From NCBI GenBank assembly GCA_017652545.1, contig JAGCAV010000310.1:1-6384 (forward strand): DNA of 6,384 nucleotides, written 5' to 3'. The notes under the pieces are model-generated. The model searched no databases, was not told the origin of the DNA, and was given only the letters and a program-made list of their open reading frames with translations. This DNA comes from Lachnospiraceae bacterium. GTDB lineage: Bacteria; Bacillota_A; Clostridia; Lachnospirales; Lachnospiraceae. The translations under genes and the position numbers were made by a program. The stretch's first letter is position 1. Each line of letters opens with the position of its first letter. Positions 1-5,669 of the stretch are shown here, piece after piece.

Positions 1-1
1 A

Positions 2-178
2 TTCACGGTAACAGCAGTCCGGCACAATCAGTACGGCGAGTTCTACAGGGACTTTGACCACCATTGCATCGACTGGCGGACGCCGCACGGGGATGAAGTG
101 AGCCTGGAGGTGCAGGTGTGGAAGGCCATATTGAACGATCTACCGGAGATCCTGAAACGGCTGGGGGTGGAAGTGTGA
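2..178 (+). CDS. C-terminal part of an unrecognised phage protein (5' end outside window)
   Basis: An open frame runs in from the left edge and stops at TGA 176-178, giving the last 58 residues of a protein. The fragment is rich in aromatic and charged residues (QYGEFYRDFDHH, then DWRTPHGDE) and ends in an amphipathic Leu-rich helix (ILNDLPEILKRLGVEV). I do not recognise a family. Codon choice (CTG, CGG, GAG, GTG) matches the GC-rich genes further right, which supports real coding. Its stop overlaps the GTG start of the next gene (GTGA), so the two are probably translationally coupled in one early operon. Without the N-terminal part no function can be proposed. Confidence 0.7.
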   Translation, partial: FTVTAVRHNQYGEFYRDFDHHCIDWRTPHGDEVSLEVQVWKAILNDLPEILKRLGVEV

Positions 179-384
179 GCGACCTGAGAGTGCTGCCGCT
201 GCCAAAGGTGGACGCGAAATACGGACCCATCGGCGGCAAATATCCGGAGACCGTCCGGATCGCCATGAGCGACGGTAAGGTGATCACCTACCGGATCGAC
301 ATGGAACAGCCGCGGCCGGCCTTCCTGAAGAAAGACCTGGACAGGTTCAGCGATCTGTGTGTCGGGTATGAAACAAAAAAGTGA
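175..384 (+). CDS. small hypothetical phage protein, 69 aa
   Basis: I chose the GTG at 175 because it forms a GTGA overlap with the upstream stop and follows a G-rich stretch (GGGGGTGG, 163-170). An earlier in-frame GTG at 118 would overlap the upstream gene by about 60 bases and has no better ribosome site. The product begins MSDLRVLPLPKVDAKYG. It has a likely beta-hairpin segment (TVRIAMSDGKVITYRIDM) and a basic/acidic helix near the C terminus (FLKKDLDRFSDL). There is no signal peptide or membrane segment. I do not recognise the family. It is probably co-transcribed with its neighbours; a gap of about 80 bases follows. Confidence 0.65.
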   Translation: MSDLRVLPLPKVDAKYGPIGGKYPETVRIAMSDGKVITYRIDMEQPRPAFLKKDLDRFSDLCVGYETKK

Positions 385-410
385 CCGGCGACGCTGCAAC
401 GTCAACCGGC
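385..410 (+). other. weak imperfect hairpin in a short intergenic gap
   Basis: The gap after the 69-aa gene contains CCGG (385-388) and GACG (390-393), which can pair with CGTC (400-403) and CCGG (406-409) around the loop CTGCAA, with small internal bulges. There is no following T-run, so it does not qualify as an intrinsic terminator. It may slow or protect the transcript, or simply be chance in GC-rich DNA. Confidence 0.2.
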
Positions 411-465
411 CGTAAGCAAGATGAATACATGGTTATTGTACCACGAGAAAGGAACAAAAGTAAAT

Positions 466-702
466 ATGGCAGGGTTTAGACAGATCCCTATCAAGTGCAC
501 AGTCTGCGAAAAAGAAACCGCCCTTGTTGGCGAAGGTATTGATAAAAAATACACGGTCGAGTTTTTTGAAAGCCAAGGGTGGAAGTTCAGCAAATACAAG
601 ACGATGTGTCCTGATTGTAAGAAGAAAGAAAAAGAAGAATGGAATCAGTTGGCGATCGACATAAAAGAGAGCGGAGGAGAAAACAATGAGAGCACTGTAT
701 GA
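466..702 (+). CDS. small zinc-ribbon protein, 78 aa
   Basis: The product carries two CxxC pairs, C11-TV-C14 and C48-PD-C51, about 33 residues apart. Between them lies a stretch predicted as beta strands (KKYTVEFFESQGWKF), and a Lys/Glu-rich tail follows. This is the usual layout of a small treble-clef or zinc-ribbon protein, probably binding one zinc. Such proteins in phages often bind nucleic acid or protein partners, but no specific role can be read here. I prefer ATG 466, preceded by AAAGGA at 448-453 though at long spacing. An in-frame ATG at 421 would add 15 residues but has no ribosome site. The 3' end overlaps the next gene by 17 bases. The gene is noticeably richer in A and T than its neighbours, hinting at separate acquisition. 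Confidence 0.75.
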   Translation: MAGFRQIPIKCTVCEKETALVGEGIDKKYTVEFFESQGWKFSKYKTMCPDCKKKEKEEWNQLAIDIKESGGENNESTV

Positions 703-1177
703 CATCGACCAGGAGATCCTGGACTGCGTCGACATGGAAACCGGCGAGATCCTGGACTCCGGGAAGCTGACCGCGCTACAAATGGAGCGCGATCGGAAGC
801 TGGAGGGCGTTGCCCTCTGGATCAAGGACCTGAACGCGGAGGCGGAGGCCGTGAAGGCGGAGGCCGACAAGCTGACGGCCCGGAAGCGTGCCCTGGACAA
901 CAAGATCTCCGGGCTGAAGATGTGGCTGCTGATCGCCCTGGACGGCGAAAAACTGAAGACGCCCCGGTGCAACGTGTACCAGACACACAGCCAGCGGGTG
1001 GCCGTAGCGGATGAGAAGAAGCTGATCAGCTTCCTGCAGACACTGGAAGATCCGGAACGGTTCCTGAAGTTCCCGGAGCCGGAACTGCGGAAAGACGAGA
1101 TCAAGAAGGCGCTGAAGAATGATTATGAGATCCCAGGCGCAGCGCTGGAGACGACGGAAAGTGTGGTGATTAAGTAA
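686..1177 (+). CDS. Siphovirus Gp157-like protein
   Basis: The 163-residue product matches the Gp157 family pattern (Pfam PF05565) as I know it. It has an N-terminal segment YDIDQEILDCVDMETGEI and a long charged coiled coil at about residues 35-80 (ending TARKRALDNKISGLKMWL). A beta region follows with the KLKTPRCNVY signature (89-98). The closing element DEIKKALKNDYEIPGAAL (137-154) is typical of the family. Length is normal for the family. Gp157 from a streptococcal phage has been linked to phage resistance when expressed in the host; its molecular role is unclear, and it usually sits beside recombination genes, as here. The ribosome site GGAGGA (673-678) lies seven bases before ATG 686. 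The stop overlaps the next ATG by one base (TAATG). Confidence 0.9.
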   Translation: MRALYDIDQEILDCVDMETGEILDSGKLTALQMERDRKLEGVALWIKDLNAEAEAVKAEADKLTARKRALDNKISGLKMWLLIALDGEKLKTPRCNVYQTHSQRVAVADEKKLISFLQTLEDPERFLKFPEPELRKDEIKKALKNDYEIPGAALETTESVVIK

Positions 1178-1743
1178 TGATGGTATACCTCGCCGGAAAA
1201 ATAGGACATCACGGATGGCGCGAAAAGATTGTTCAGCGTGTAGACGAGCTTCCGGATGAAATTTATATAAAAAAACCATCAGCGACATACATAGATGGCC
1301 TATATACAACGGGACCGTTCTTTATCTGTTGCGATCATGGATGTTATCACGGCGCCGAGTCTCACGGAGTTGGTGCTTATTCTGATGCTGATTTCGATAC
1401 TAATCATGGATTTTATCCGGATCTGTGTTCTGGTACAGGTGTTCCGTCAGAGCTTGTGCCGATTATATGTAAAAACCAGATAACATCTTCAGATTTTGTG
1501 TTTGCATATATTGATTCGGACTCATGCTTTGGAACATTATGCGAAATCGGTTTTGCTGTTGGCAAAGGTATCCCTGTTGTAACAATGTTTGCAAGTAAAG
1601 AATTAAGGAAATCAATGTGGTTTGTTGCTGAGATCGCAGATGTTGTTGTTGACAATGAAGGATATGCACGCAAGGCAAGGATAGGCAACGCTCTTATTTA
1701 TGATTTTGCAATGAATATTTCAAGAAAAATACTCGGGAGGTGA
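1177..1743 (+). CDS. nucleoside 2-deoxyribosyltransferase-like protein
   Basis: The 188-residue product has the outline of the nucleoside 2-deoxyribosyltransferase fold (PF05014-like). It opens with a first strand and loop, VYLAGKIGHHGWRE (residues 3-16). The core motif is SSDFVFAYIDSDSCFGTLCEIGFAVGKGIPVVTMF (residues 104-138, described from two parts), where E123 sits at the place of the family's nucleophilic Glu and the Asp residues before it at the substrate-binding place. Such enzymes cleave or exchange the N-glycosidic bond of deoxynucleosides or nucleotides. Between the halves (46-90) is a Cys/His/Gly-rich insert with CCDHGCYHG and HGVG. Two adjacent ATGs (1177, 1180) could start it; the ribosome site is weak (GGTGAT). 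Its base composition is much more AT-rich (about 35-40% GC in sampled lines) than the flanking genes, suggesting an acquired accessory gene. Substrate is unknown; nucleotide-pool change, base modification or anti-defence are all possible. Confidence 0.85.
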   Translation: MMVYLAGKIGHHGWREKIVQRVDELPDEIYIKKPSATYIDGLYTTGPFFICCDHGCYHGAESHGVGAYSDADFDTNHGFYPDLCSGTGVPSELVPIICKNQITSSDFVFAYIDSDSCFGTLCEIGFAVGKGIPVVTMFASKELRKSMWFVAEIADVVVDNEGYARKARIGNALIYDFAMNISRKILGR

Positions 1744-1744
1744 T
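1737..1744 (+). promoter_or_regulatory. near-perfect ribosome binding site for the AAA ATPase gene
   Basis: GGAGGTGA lies just before ATG 1748 and overlaps the stop of the upstream gene. It is complementary to the 16S rRNA tail over eight bases and is the strongest such site in the window. It fixes ATG 1748 as the start. Confidence 0.85.
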
Positions 1745-1747
1745 TAA

Positions 1748-2389
1748 ATGGGAATCCCCGTTCTAATCCTGGGCGAGAGCGGCAGCGGCAAGACTTTCGC
1801 CATCAAAAACATGAACCCGGACGAGGTCGGCATTTTCCTAGTTGAAAAGCCACGGCTGCCGTTCCGGAAGCAGTTCCGCTGCAAGCAGAACGCTACATAT
1901 TTCGACATCATGAAAGCACTGTCAGATCCGAAGCTGAAGCAGTACGTGATCGACGACAGCCAGTACCTGCTAGTGAATGAGTTCTTCGACCGGGCCAGTG
2001 AGGTCGGATACCAGAAGTTCACGGACATGGCGCTGAATTTCCGGAACCTGATCCACTTCGTGATCAACAAGGCCCCGGAGGACGTGATCGTCTACTTCCT
2101 GCACCACACGGAAACCGACAACAACGGCAAGGTGAAGGCCAAGACCATCGGGAAGATGCTGGATGAGAAGCTGACGGTTGAAGGGCTGTTCGACATCGTG
2201 CTCCGGACGGAGATCAACACGGAGGGCCACTGGTTCCTGACGCAGTCCAGCGGCTATGACACAACGAAGAGCCCAGAAGAGATGTTCCTGGACCGGATCC
2301 CGAATGACCTGGCCCTGGTGGATAAAACAATTCGTGAATATTACGGAATGGAACCTATCACAAAAACTAAGAAAACGGAGGAAAAGTAA
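1748..2389 (+). CDS. RecA/Sak4-like phage AAA ATPase (P-loop NTPase)
   Basis: The 213-residue product starts at once with a strand and Walker A, GESGSGKT (residues 9-16). The Walker B region is YVIDDSQYLL (66-75), with the paired Asp at 69-70. A strand ending in polar residues, VIVYFLHHTE (113-122), fits a sensor or RecA-type motif. This compact layout matches the phage-encoded AAA_24/Sak4-type single-strand annealing or RecA-like ATPases. These are known to work with a phage single-strand binding protein in recombination, and an SSB-like gene follows directly. A C-terminal Lys/Glu tail ends the protein. The stop and next start are separated by two bases. The exact subfamily cannot be settled by eye; a plain nucleotide-binding protein of the same fold remains possible. 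Confidence 0.85.
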   Translation: MGIPVLILGESGSGKTFAIKNMNPDEVGIFLVEKPRLPFRKQFRCKQNATYFDIMKALSDPKLKQYVIDDSQYLLVNEFFDRASEVGYQKFTDMALNFRNLIHFVINKAPEDVIVYFLHHTETDNNGKVKAKTIGKMLDEKLTVEGLFDIVLRTEINTEGHWFLTQSSGYDTTKSPEEMFLDRIPNDLALVDKTIREYYGMEPITKTKKTEEK

Positions 2390-2391
2390 TT

Positions 2392-2979
2392 ATGAAACAG
2401 TACGAAGGATTCAAAAGCGAAGCGAGCGGAAAAAAGTTCCCCATGCTGCCGGCCGGTACCTATGTCGCCGGTATCAAGAACGTGAAGGTTGACGGCAAGG
2501 AGCCGGATCAGCAGCTGGTCCTCCGCCTGGACATTATCGAAGGTGAGTTTGCCGGATATTATACCAAGCGGTATGAGAACGACAGCCAGAGCGCCGGCTA
2601 TCAGCAGCAATTCGAGGCGAAGTATAAGGGCGACCTGCGGATTCAGGTGCCGAACCCGGACAACGCGAACCGCAGCCACCCGGAATGGGACATCCGGACT
2701 TTTAATAATGCCATCTATTGCATTGAGCAAAGCAACCCTGGATACAAGTGGGACTGGGACGAGAAGAAGCTGAAGGGAAAGACCGTCGGCATCAATGTCC
2801 GCGAAGGATCCTATAATGGCAACCCCTACACGCAGATCGGACGCCTGGAAGTGGCGGACGATGTCCGGAATGGCATTGTGGAAACCATGAAGCCGAAGAA
2901 GCCCAGCGGCCAGACCGTGACCGGCGTGGACGAACAGACCGGCTTTGTCGGCGTGGAGACGGACGAACTGCCTTTCTGA
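2392..2979 (+). CDS. DUF669-like / single-strand DNA-binding-like phage protein
   Basis: The 195-residue product resembles the DUF669-type phage proteins that sit next to Sak4-like ATPases. An N-terminal FPMLPAGTYVAGIKNVKV (16-33) leads into a beta-rich core (LVLRLDIIEGEFAGYY, 42-57). Further strands follow (KTVGINVREGSY, 130-141, and TQIGRLEVAD, 147-156), consistent with an OB-like barrel. A Pro/Gly/Thr-rich linker (168-185) then ends in the acidic hydrophobic tip VETDELPF. That tip looks like the DDDIPF tail by which bacterial SSBs recruit partner proteins. Ribosome site GGAGGA (2377-2382) supports ATG 2392. I infer ssDNA binding during recombination or replication; family membership is judged from memory of sequence features and neighbours. 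Confidence 0.75.
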   Translation: MKQYEGFKSEASGKKFPMLPAGTYVAGIKNVKVDGKEPDQQLVLRLDIIEGEFAGYYTKRYENDSQSAGYQQQFEAKYKGDLRIQVPNPDNANRSHPEWDIRTFNNAIYCIEQSNPGYKWDWDEKKLKGKTVGINVREGSYNGNPYTQIGRLEVADDVRNGIVETMKPKKPSGQTVTGVDEQTGFVGVETDELPF

Positions 2980-2989
2980 GGTGACGGCG

Positions 2990-3451
2990 ATGGTTCTTTA
3001 TGAGGACACCCGCCAGCAGATCGGAAAGCATGAGAACGTCCGGAAATACTGCGAGAAGCACGGCATAGAGATCATCCGGCAGGCCCTGAATGTCGGCGAC
3101 TACCAGATCGCTGGCAAGGGAGACATCAGTGTGGACACAAAGTACGGCGTCCCGGAACTCGCCATGTGCGTGTTCCAGGAACATGACCGTTTCCGCGATG
3201 AGTGCGTCCGGGCCCAGCGCTGCGGGATCCGGCTGATCGTGCTGACAGAGGAACAGCTGCCTGGAGGGCGCCTGGATTACTGGCGCTCTCCCATCGGCTG
3301 GGACGGACTGCCGATGCACAAATTCAAGCCGGACATCCTCCGAAAAGCCATGATCACCATGCAGGATGAATATGACGTCCGCTTCCGGTTCTGCCACCCG
3401 CGGGAAACAGGAAAACAACTGATTGATTACCTGATGGGGAGGAGAAAGTAA
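2990..3451 (+). CDS. ERCC4-type nuclease
   Basis: The 153-residue product has the single-domain ERCC4/XPF-type nuclease pattern. It opens with VLYEDTRQQ (2-10), holding the early acidic residue. Next is VGDYQIAGKGDISVDTK (35-51), where GDY and the D49-T50-K51 triad take the place of the ERK motif. VPELAM and a helix with HDRFRDECVRAQ follow, then the strand IRLIVLTEE (80-88). A C-terminal helix ends the protein. XPF-family nucleases cut branched or flap DNA with a metal ion; phage versions occur with recombination or replication genes, as here. GAGGTGA (2978-2984) lies five bases before ATG 2990 and overlaps the upstream stop. Upstream in-frame GTG 2945 is rejected because it would run deep into the SSB-like gene. 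The stop overlaps the next ATG by one base. Confidence 0.85.
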   Translation: MVLYEDTRQQIGKHENVRKYCEKHGIEIIRQALNVGDYQIAGKGDISVDTKYGVPELAMCVFQEHDRFRDECVRAQRCGIRLIVLTEEQLPGGRLDYWRSPIGWDGLPMHKFKPDILRKAMITMQDEYDVRFRFCHPRETGKQLIDYLMGRRK

Positions 3452-3702
3452 TGCCAGAACAGGATGAAAAGATTTTCGGAGAGGTTTACGAGATATACAA
3501 CAAATACAGATGGAAGCAGATGGAGAGGGAGGAGCTGATCTTTCTGTCAAGCGACCTGGCGAACATCGCCCAGAAGTACGGATTCAAAAAGAATCCTCTC
3601 GCCTGGCATCTGACAAACGCGATTCTTGACGTATTTGATGATCTGTACAGAGACGGCAAAGTGCCGGAAGTCCCGGATTATATCGGGAGGAGTGATCTGT
3701 AA
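3451..3702 (+). CDS. hypothetical phage protein, 83 aa
   Basis: The start ATG shares one base with the stop of the nuclease gene (TAATG), and GGGGAGGAG lies about seven bases before it, so the start is firm. The product is acidic and mostly helical: EKIFGEVYEIYNKYRWKQM, then ELIFLSSDLANIAQKY, then WHLTNAILDVFDDLYRDG, with the tail VPEVPDYIGRSDL. It has no cysteines, no membrane segment and no nuclease or helicase motif. I do not recognise a named family. Its position between the nuclease and the CHC2 gene, with no gap on either side, suggests a role in replication, possibly as an adaptor to a DNA enzyme, but this is inference only. Confidence 0.75.
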   Translation: MPEQDEKIFGEVYEIYNKYRWKQMEREELIFLSSDLANIAQKYGFKKNPLAWHLTNAILDVFDDLYRDGKVPEVPDYIGRSDL

Positions 3703-4305
3703 ATGGACCTGCGGAGCTCAGCCCAAACGATCCGGGACAGTGTGACAATGGGCCAGATCCTTGCCCTGTACGGATATCATACAAAGCATGGATTCATGGT
3801 GTGCCCATTCCACGGAGACAAGGATGCAAGCCTGAAGGTGTACCCGGGCTCCGGCGGCTGGCACTGCTTCGGCTGCGGGAAAGGCGGCAGCGTTGTGGAT
3901 TTCGTGATGGAGCACGAGGGCTGCGACTTTCGGACGGCTATCACTGCCATTGATAAGGCAATGCGCCTTGGTTTGGAAGATCCGCACGAGGACCCATTCC
4001 GGGCGGAGATGGAACGGAACCGCCAGCGCTGGCTTGATCAGTATGTTGAAACCATCAACAGCTACTGCGATGCCCTGAAGGCGAAGATCGAGACGGATAT
4101 GCGGATGAATCTCGCCAGGGTGAAGGAGATTGAGATGATGAAGCAGACCGGCCAGGTCGATAAGCTGCAGCCGGCTGATTTTGACTTCCTGCACATGTTT
4201 GACGAGATCTCGCAATACGACGAGTACAGAATCGAAAAGATCGACAATTTCCGGGAGGAGGTGGCCGCATGGCGGAGGAAGTGGCGAAGAGCGAAGTCAG
4301 CCTGA
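3703..4305 (+). CDS. CHC2 zinc-finger protein (primase-type zinc domain, no catalytic core)
   Basis: The 200-residue product contains the DnaG-type CHC2 zinc domain: C34-PF-H37, then SLKVYPGSGGWH, then C55-FG-C58-GKGGSVVDFVM. In DnaG primases this domain reads the template site for primer start. After residue 90 there is no TOPRIM (no EGxxD or DxD motif). Instead there is a long charged helical region (about 95-195, many Glu, Arg, Lys, Met), probably coiled coil. So it is a stand-alone zinc domain with a helical tail, and could guide the adjacent helicase or a host primase to DNA. The ribosome site GGAGGAG (3686-3692) sits in the end of the upstream gene, whose stop directly abuts ATG 3703. 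The 3' end overlaps the helicase gene by 37 bases. Confidence 0.88.
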   Translation: MDLRSSAQTIRDSVTMGQILALYGYHTKHGFMVCPFHGDKDASLKVYPGSGGWHCFGCGKGGSVVDFVMEHEGCDFRTAITAIDKAMRLGLEDPHEDPFRAEMERNRQRWLDQYVETINSYCDALKAKIETDMRMNLARVKEIEMMKQTGQVDKLQPADFDFLHMFDEISQYDEYRIEKIDNFREEVAAWRRKWRRAKSA

Positions 4306-5525
4306 TCACGGAAGAAGTCAAGGCCGCCGGTCTCCAGGTAAAGCCAACGATCGACAATTTCCACCGGCTGATCACCAACCATTACGGCGACCGGCTGAGA
4401 CTCAACGAGATGACCGGAAAGCCTGAGTTTAAGAATCCTCGAACGCACATGTGGCAGGAATGGACGGACACAGAAGAGAGCCGGATGCGTGCATACTTTG
4501 AACAGACATACTCCATGTATAGCCAGAATAAACTTCAGGACGCTCTTCTGATCTACTTCAGCAGCCACAAGGTGAACCCTCTGCTGGCGATCCTGGACAA
4601 CCTGCAATGGGACGGGAAACCGCGGGTGGAACACTTCCTCCACGATGTAATGAAAGCGGATGACACGGATTATATCCGGGAGTGTTCCAGGCTGATCTTC
4701 GCCGGCGGAATCCATCGAGCCTACAACCCGGGCTGCAAGTTCGACGACATGATCGTCTTGATCGGAGGCCAGGGCGCCGGCAAGAGCACCATCGTCCGAT
4801 GGCTGAATATCGAGGATCAGTTCTATCAGGAGATCAAGACCATCGCCGGCAAGGAAGGCATCGAAGCGATCCGCGGCGTGTGGATCGGCGAGGTTTCTGA
4901 GCTGATGGCCATGACCCGTGTGAAAGAAGCGGAGGCTGTAAAGGCATACATTACGAGTCAGAAAGACAGCTACCGGCCGCCGTACCAGAAGAACGTGCAG
5001 ACAATTCCGCGGAGGTGCGTATTCATCGGCACGACAAACAACCCACAGTTCCTGACGGACAAGACCGGCAACCGCCGGTTCTACCCTGTGATCTGTAAGA
5101 GCGACGGATACAAGCTGCTGGATCATGAGACGGAAGTCAGGGATTATATCAACCAGGCATGGGCGGAGGCTGTGTGCAGATTCCGGGAAGGCGATCTGCA
5201 GCCGTTCGCAAAGAAGGAAGTGCTGGAACAGATCCGGGCCGCCCAGGAAGCGGCGATGGAGGACGACTGGCGAATCGGCGCGATTGAACAGTATCTGGAA
5301 GATCGGAAGAAGGCGCCGAACAGTACGGTCAGCGTGATTGAACTGTGGCACAACGCGCTGGGAGAACCTGCGGAAAGCAAACCTGCGCGCAGCGACTCGA
5401 TCGCAATTACACAGATCATCATGAACGTTCCAGGATGGGTGAAGATGGACGGAAAGATATCCACAACCTGGGGAAGACAAAAGGGATTCAAAAAAACAAA
5501 CCCGTTTTTCCCTTCCTGGAGATAA
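4269..5525 (+). CDS. VapE-type (virulence-associated E) SF3-like helicase/ATPase
   Basis: The 418-residue product matches the VapE domain (PF05272-like). The N-terminal portion (25-125) has TIDNFHRLITNHYGDRLRLN and PLLAILDNLQWDGKPRVEHF (104-123), usual before the ATPase in this family. The P loop is GGQGAGKS (166-173). The Walker B region is VWIGEVSEL (204-212, Glu208). The sensor strand VFIGTTN (251-257) precedes TGNRRFYPV (266-274), which holds the arginine-finger-type residues. The C-terminal part (330-418) looks like a small winged DNA-binding end with WGRQKGFKK. Such proteins serve as replicative helicases in phages and satellites. The catalytic primase domain often fused to them is absent; a CHC2 protein lies just upstream. 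The strong site GGAGGAGGTGG (4254-4264) inside the CHC2 gene fixes ATG 4269. The repeat-rich putative origin follows its stop. Confidence 0.92.
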   Translation: MAEEVAKSEVSLITEEVKAAGLQVKPTIDNFHRLITNHYGDRLRLNEMTGKPEFKNPRTHMWQEWTDTEESRMRAYFEQTYSMYSQNKLQDALLIYFSSHKVNPLLAILDNLQWDGKPRVEHFLHDVMKADDTDYIRECSRLIFAGGIHRAYNPGCKFDDMIVLIGGQGAGKSTIVRWLNIEDQFYQEIKTIAGKEGIEAIRGVWIGEVSELMAMTRVKEAEAVKAYITSQKDSYRPPYQKNVQTIPRRCVFIGTTNNPQFLTDKTGNRRFYPVICKSDGYKLLDHETEVRDYINQAWAEAVCRFREGDLQPFAKKEVLEQIRAAQEAAMEDDWRIGAIEQYLEDRKKAPNSTVSVIELWHNALGEPAESKPARSDSIAITQIIMNVPGWVKMDGKISTTWGRQKGFKKTNPFFPSWR

Positions 5526-5548
5526 TTTCTGTGCCGTCAGTCCCACGT

Positions 5549-5570
5549 CGGTTCCACCTTCGGTTCCACC
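5549..5570 (+). repeat. tandem pair of CGGTTCCACC
   Basis: Two exact 10-base copies (5549-5558 and 5561-5570) are separated by TT, giving a 12-base period. A degenerate copy with TCCCAC (5541-5546) precedes them. The motif core GGTTCCA recurs further right in both orientations. Confidence 0.85.
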
Positions 5571-5605
5571 CTTAATCCTTTATATTTCAACACTTATAAA
5601 GAAAA

Positions 5606-5624
5606 GTGGAACCAATGGAACCAA
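5606..5624 (-). repeat. inverted-orientation tandem pair of TGGAACCAA
   Basis: Two exact, directly adjacent 9-base copies (5607-5615 and 5616-5624) follow a G at 5606. They are the reverse complement of the GGTTCCA motif on either side. This block is also the left arm of the long inverted repeat. Confidence 0.88.
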
Positions 5625-5669
5625 AAATATATAAAAAACTATTTTGAAATTATATATATAAGGAATTTC

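Noticed and set aside
118..177. An upstream GTG start that would lengthen the 69-aa protein.
   Set aside because: It would overlap the upstream gene by about 60 bases without a better ribosome site; the GTGA overlap at 175 is the simpler start.
838..872. Repeated GGCGGAGGCCG in the Gp157 gene.
   Set aside because: It simply encodes the Ala/Glu coiled-coil (AEAEAVKAEAD) and is explained by codon bias.
433..1104. A 223-codon minus-strand open frame opposite the zinc-ribbon and Gp157 genes.
   Set aside because: Low-complexity Ser/Arg/Phe-rich product typical of an antisense shadow; the + strand holds a recognisable Gp157 protein.
2792..3550. A 252-codon minus-strand open frame opposite the SSB-like and nuclease genes.
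   Set aside because: No ribosome site or domain, Pro/Arg/Ser-rich product, and the + strand genes are well supported.
4062..5546. A very long open frame (494 codons) on the minus strand.
   Set aside because: It lies opposite the helicase and CHC2 genes, which carry clear Walker and zinc motifs and strong ribosome sites. The translated minus product has no recognisable domain and is explained by GC-rich codon bias.
5345..5575. A 76-codon + frame running from the helicase gene into the repeat region.
   Set aside because: Out of frame with the helicase, no ribosome site, Arg/His-rich shadow product.
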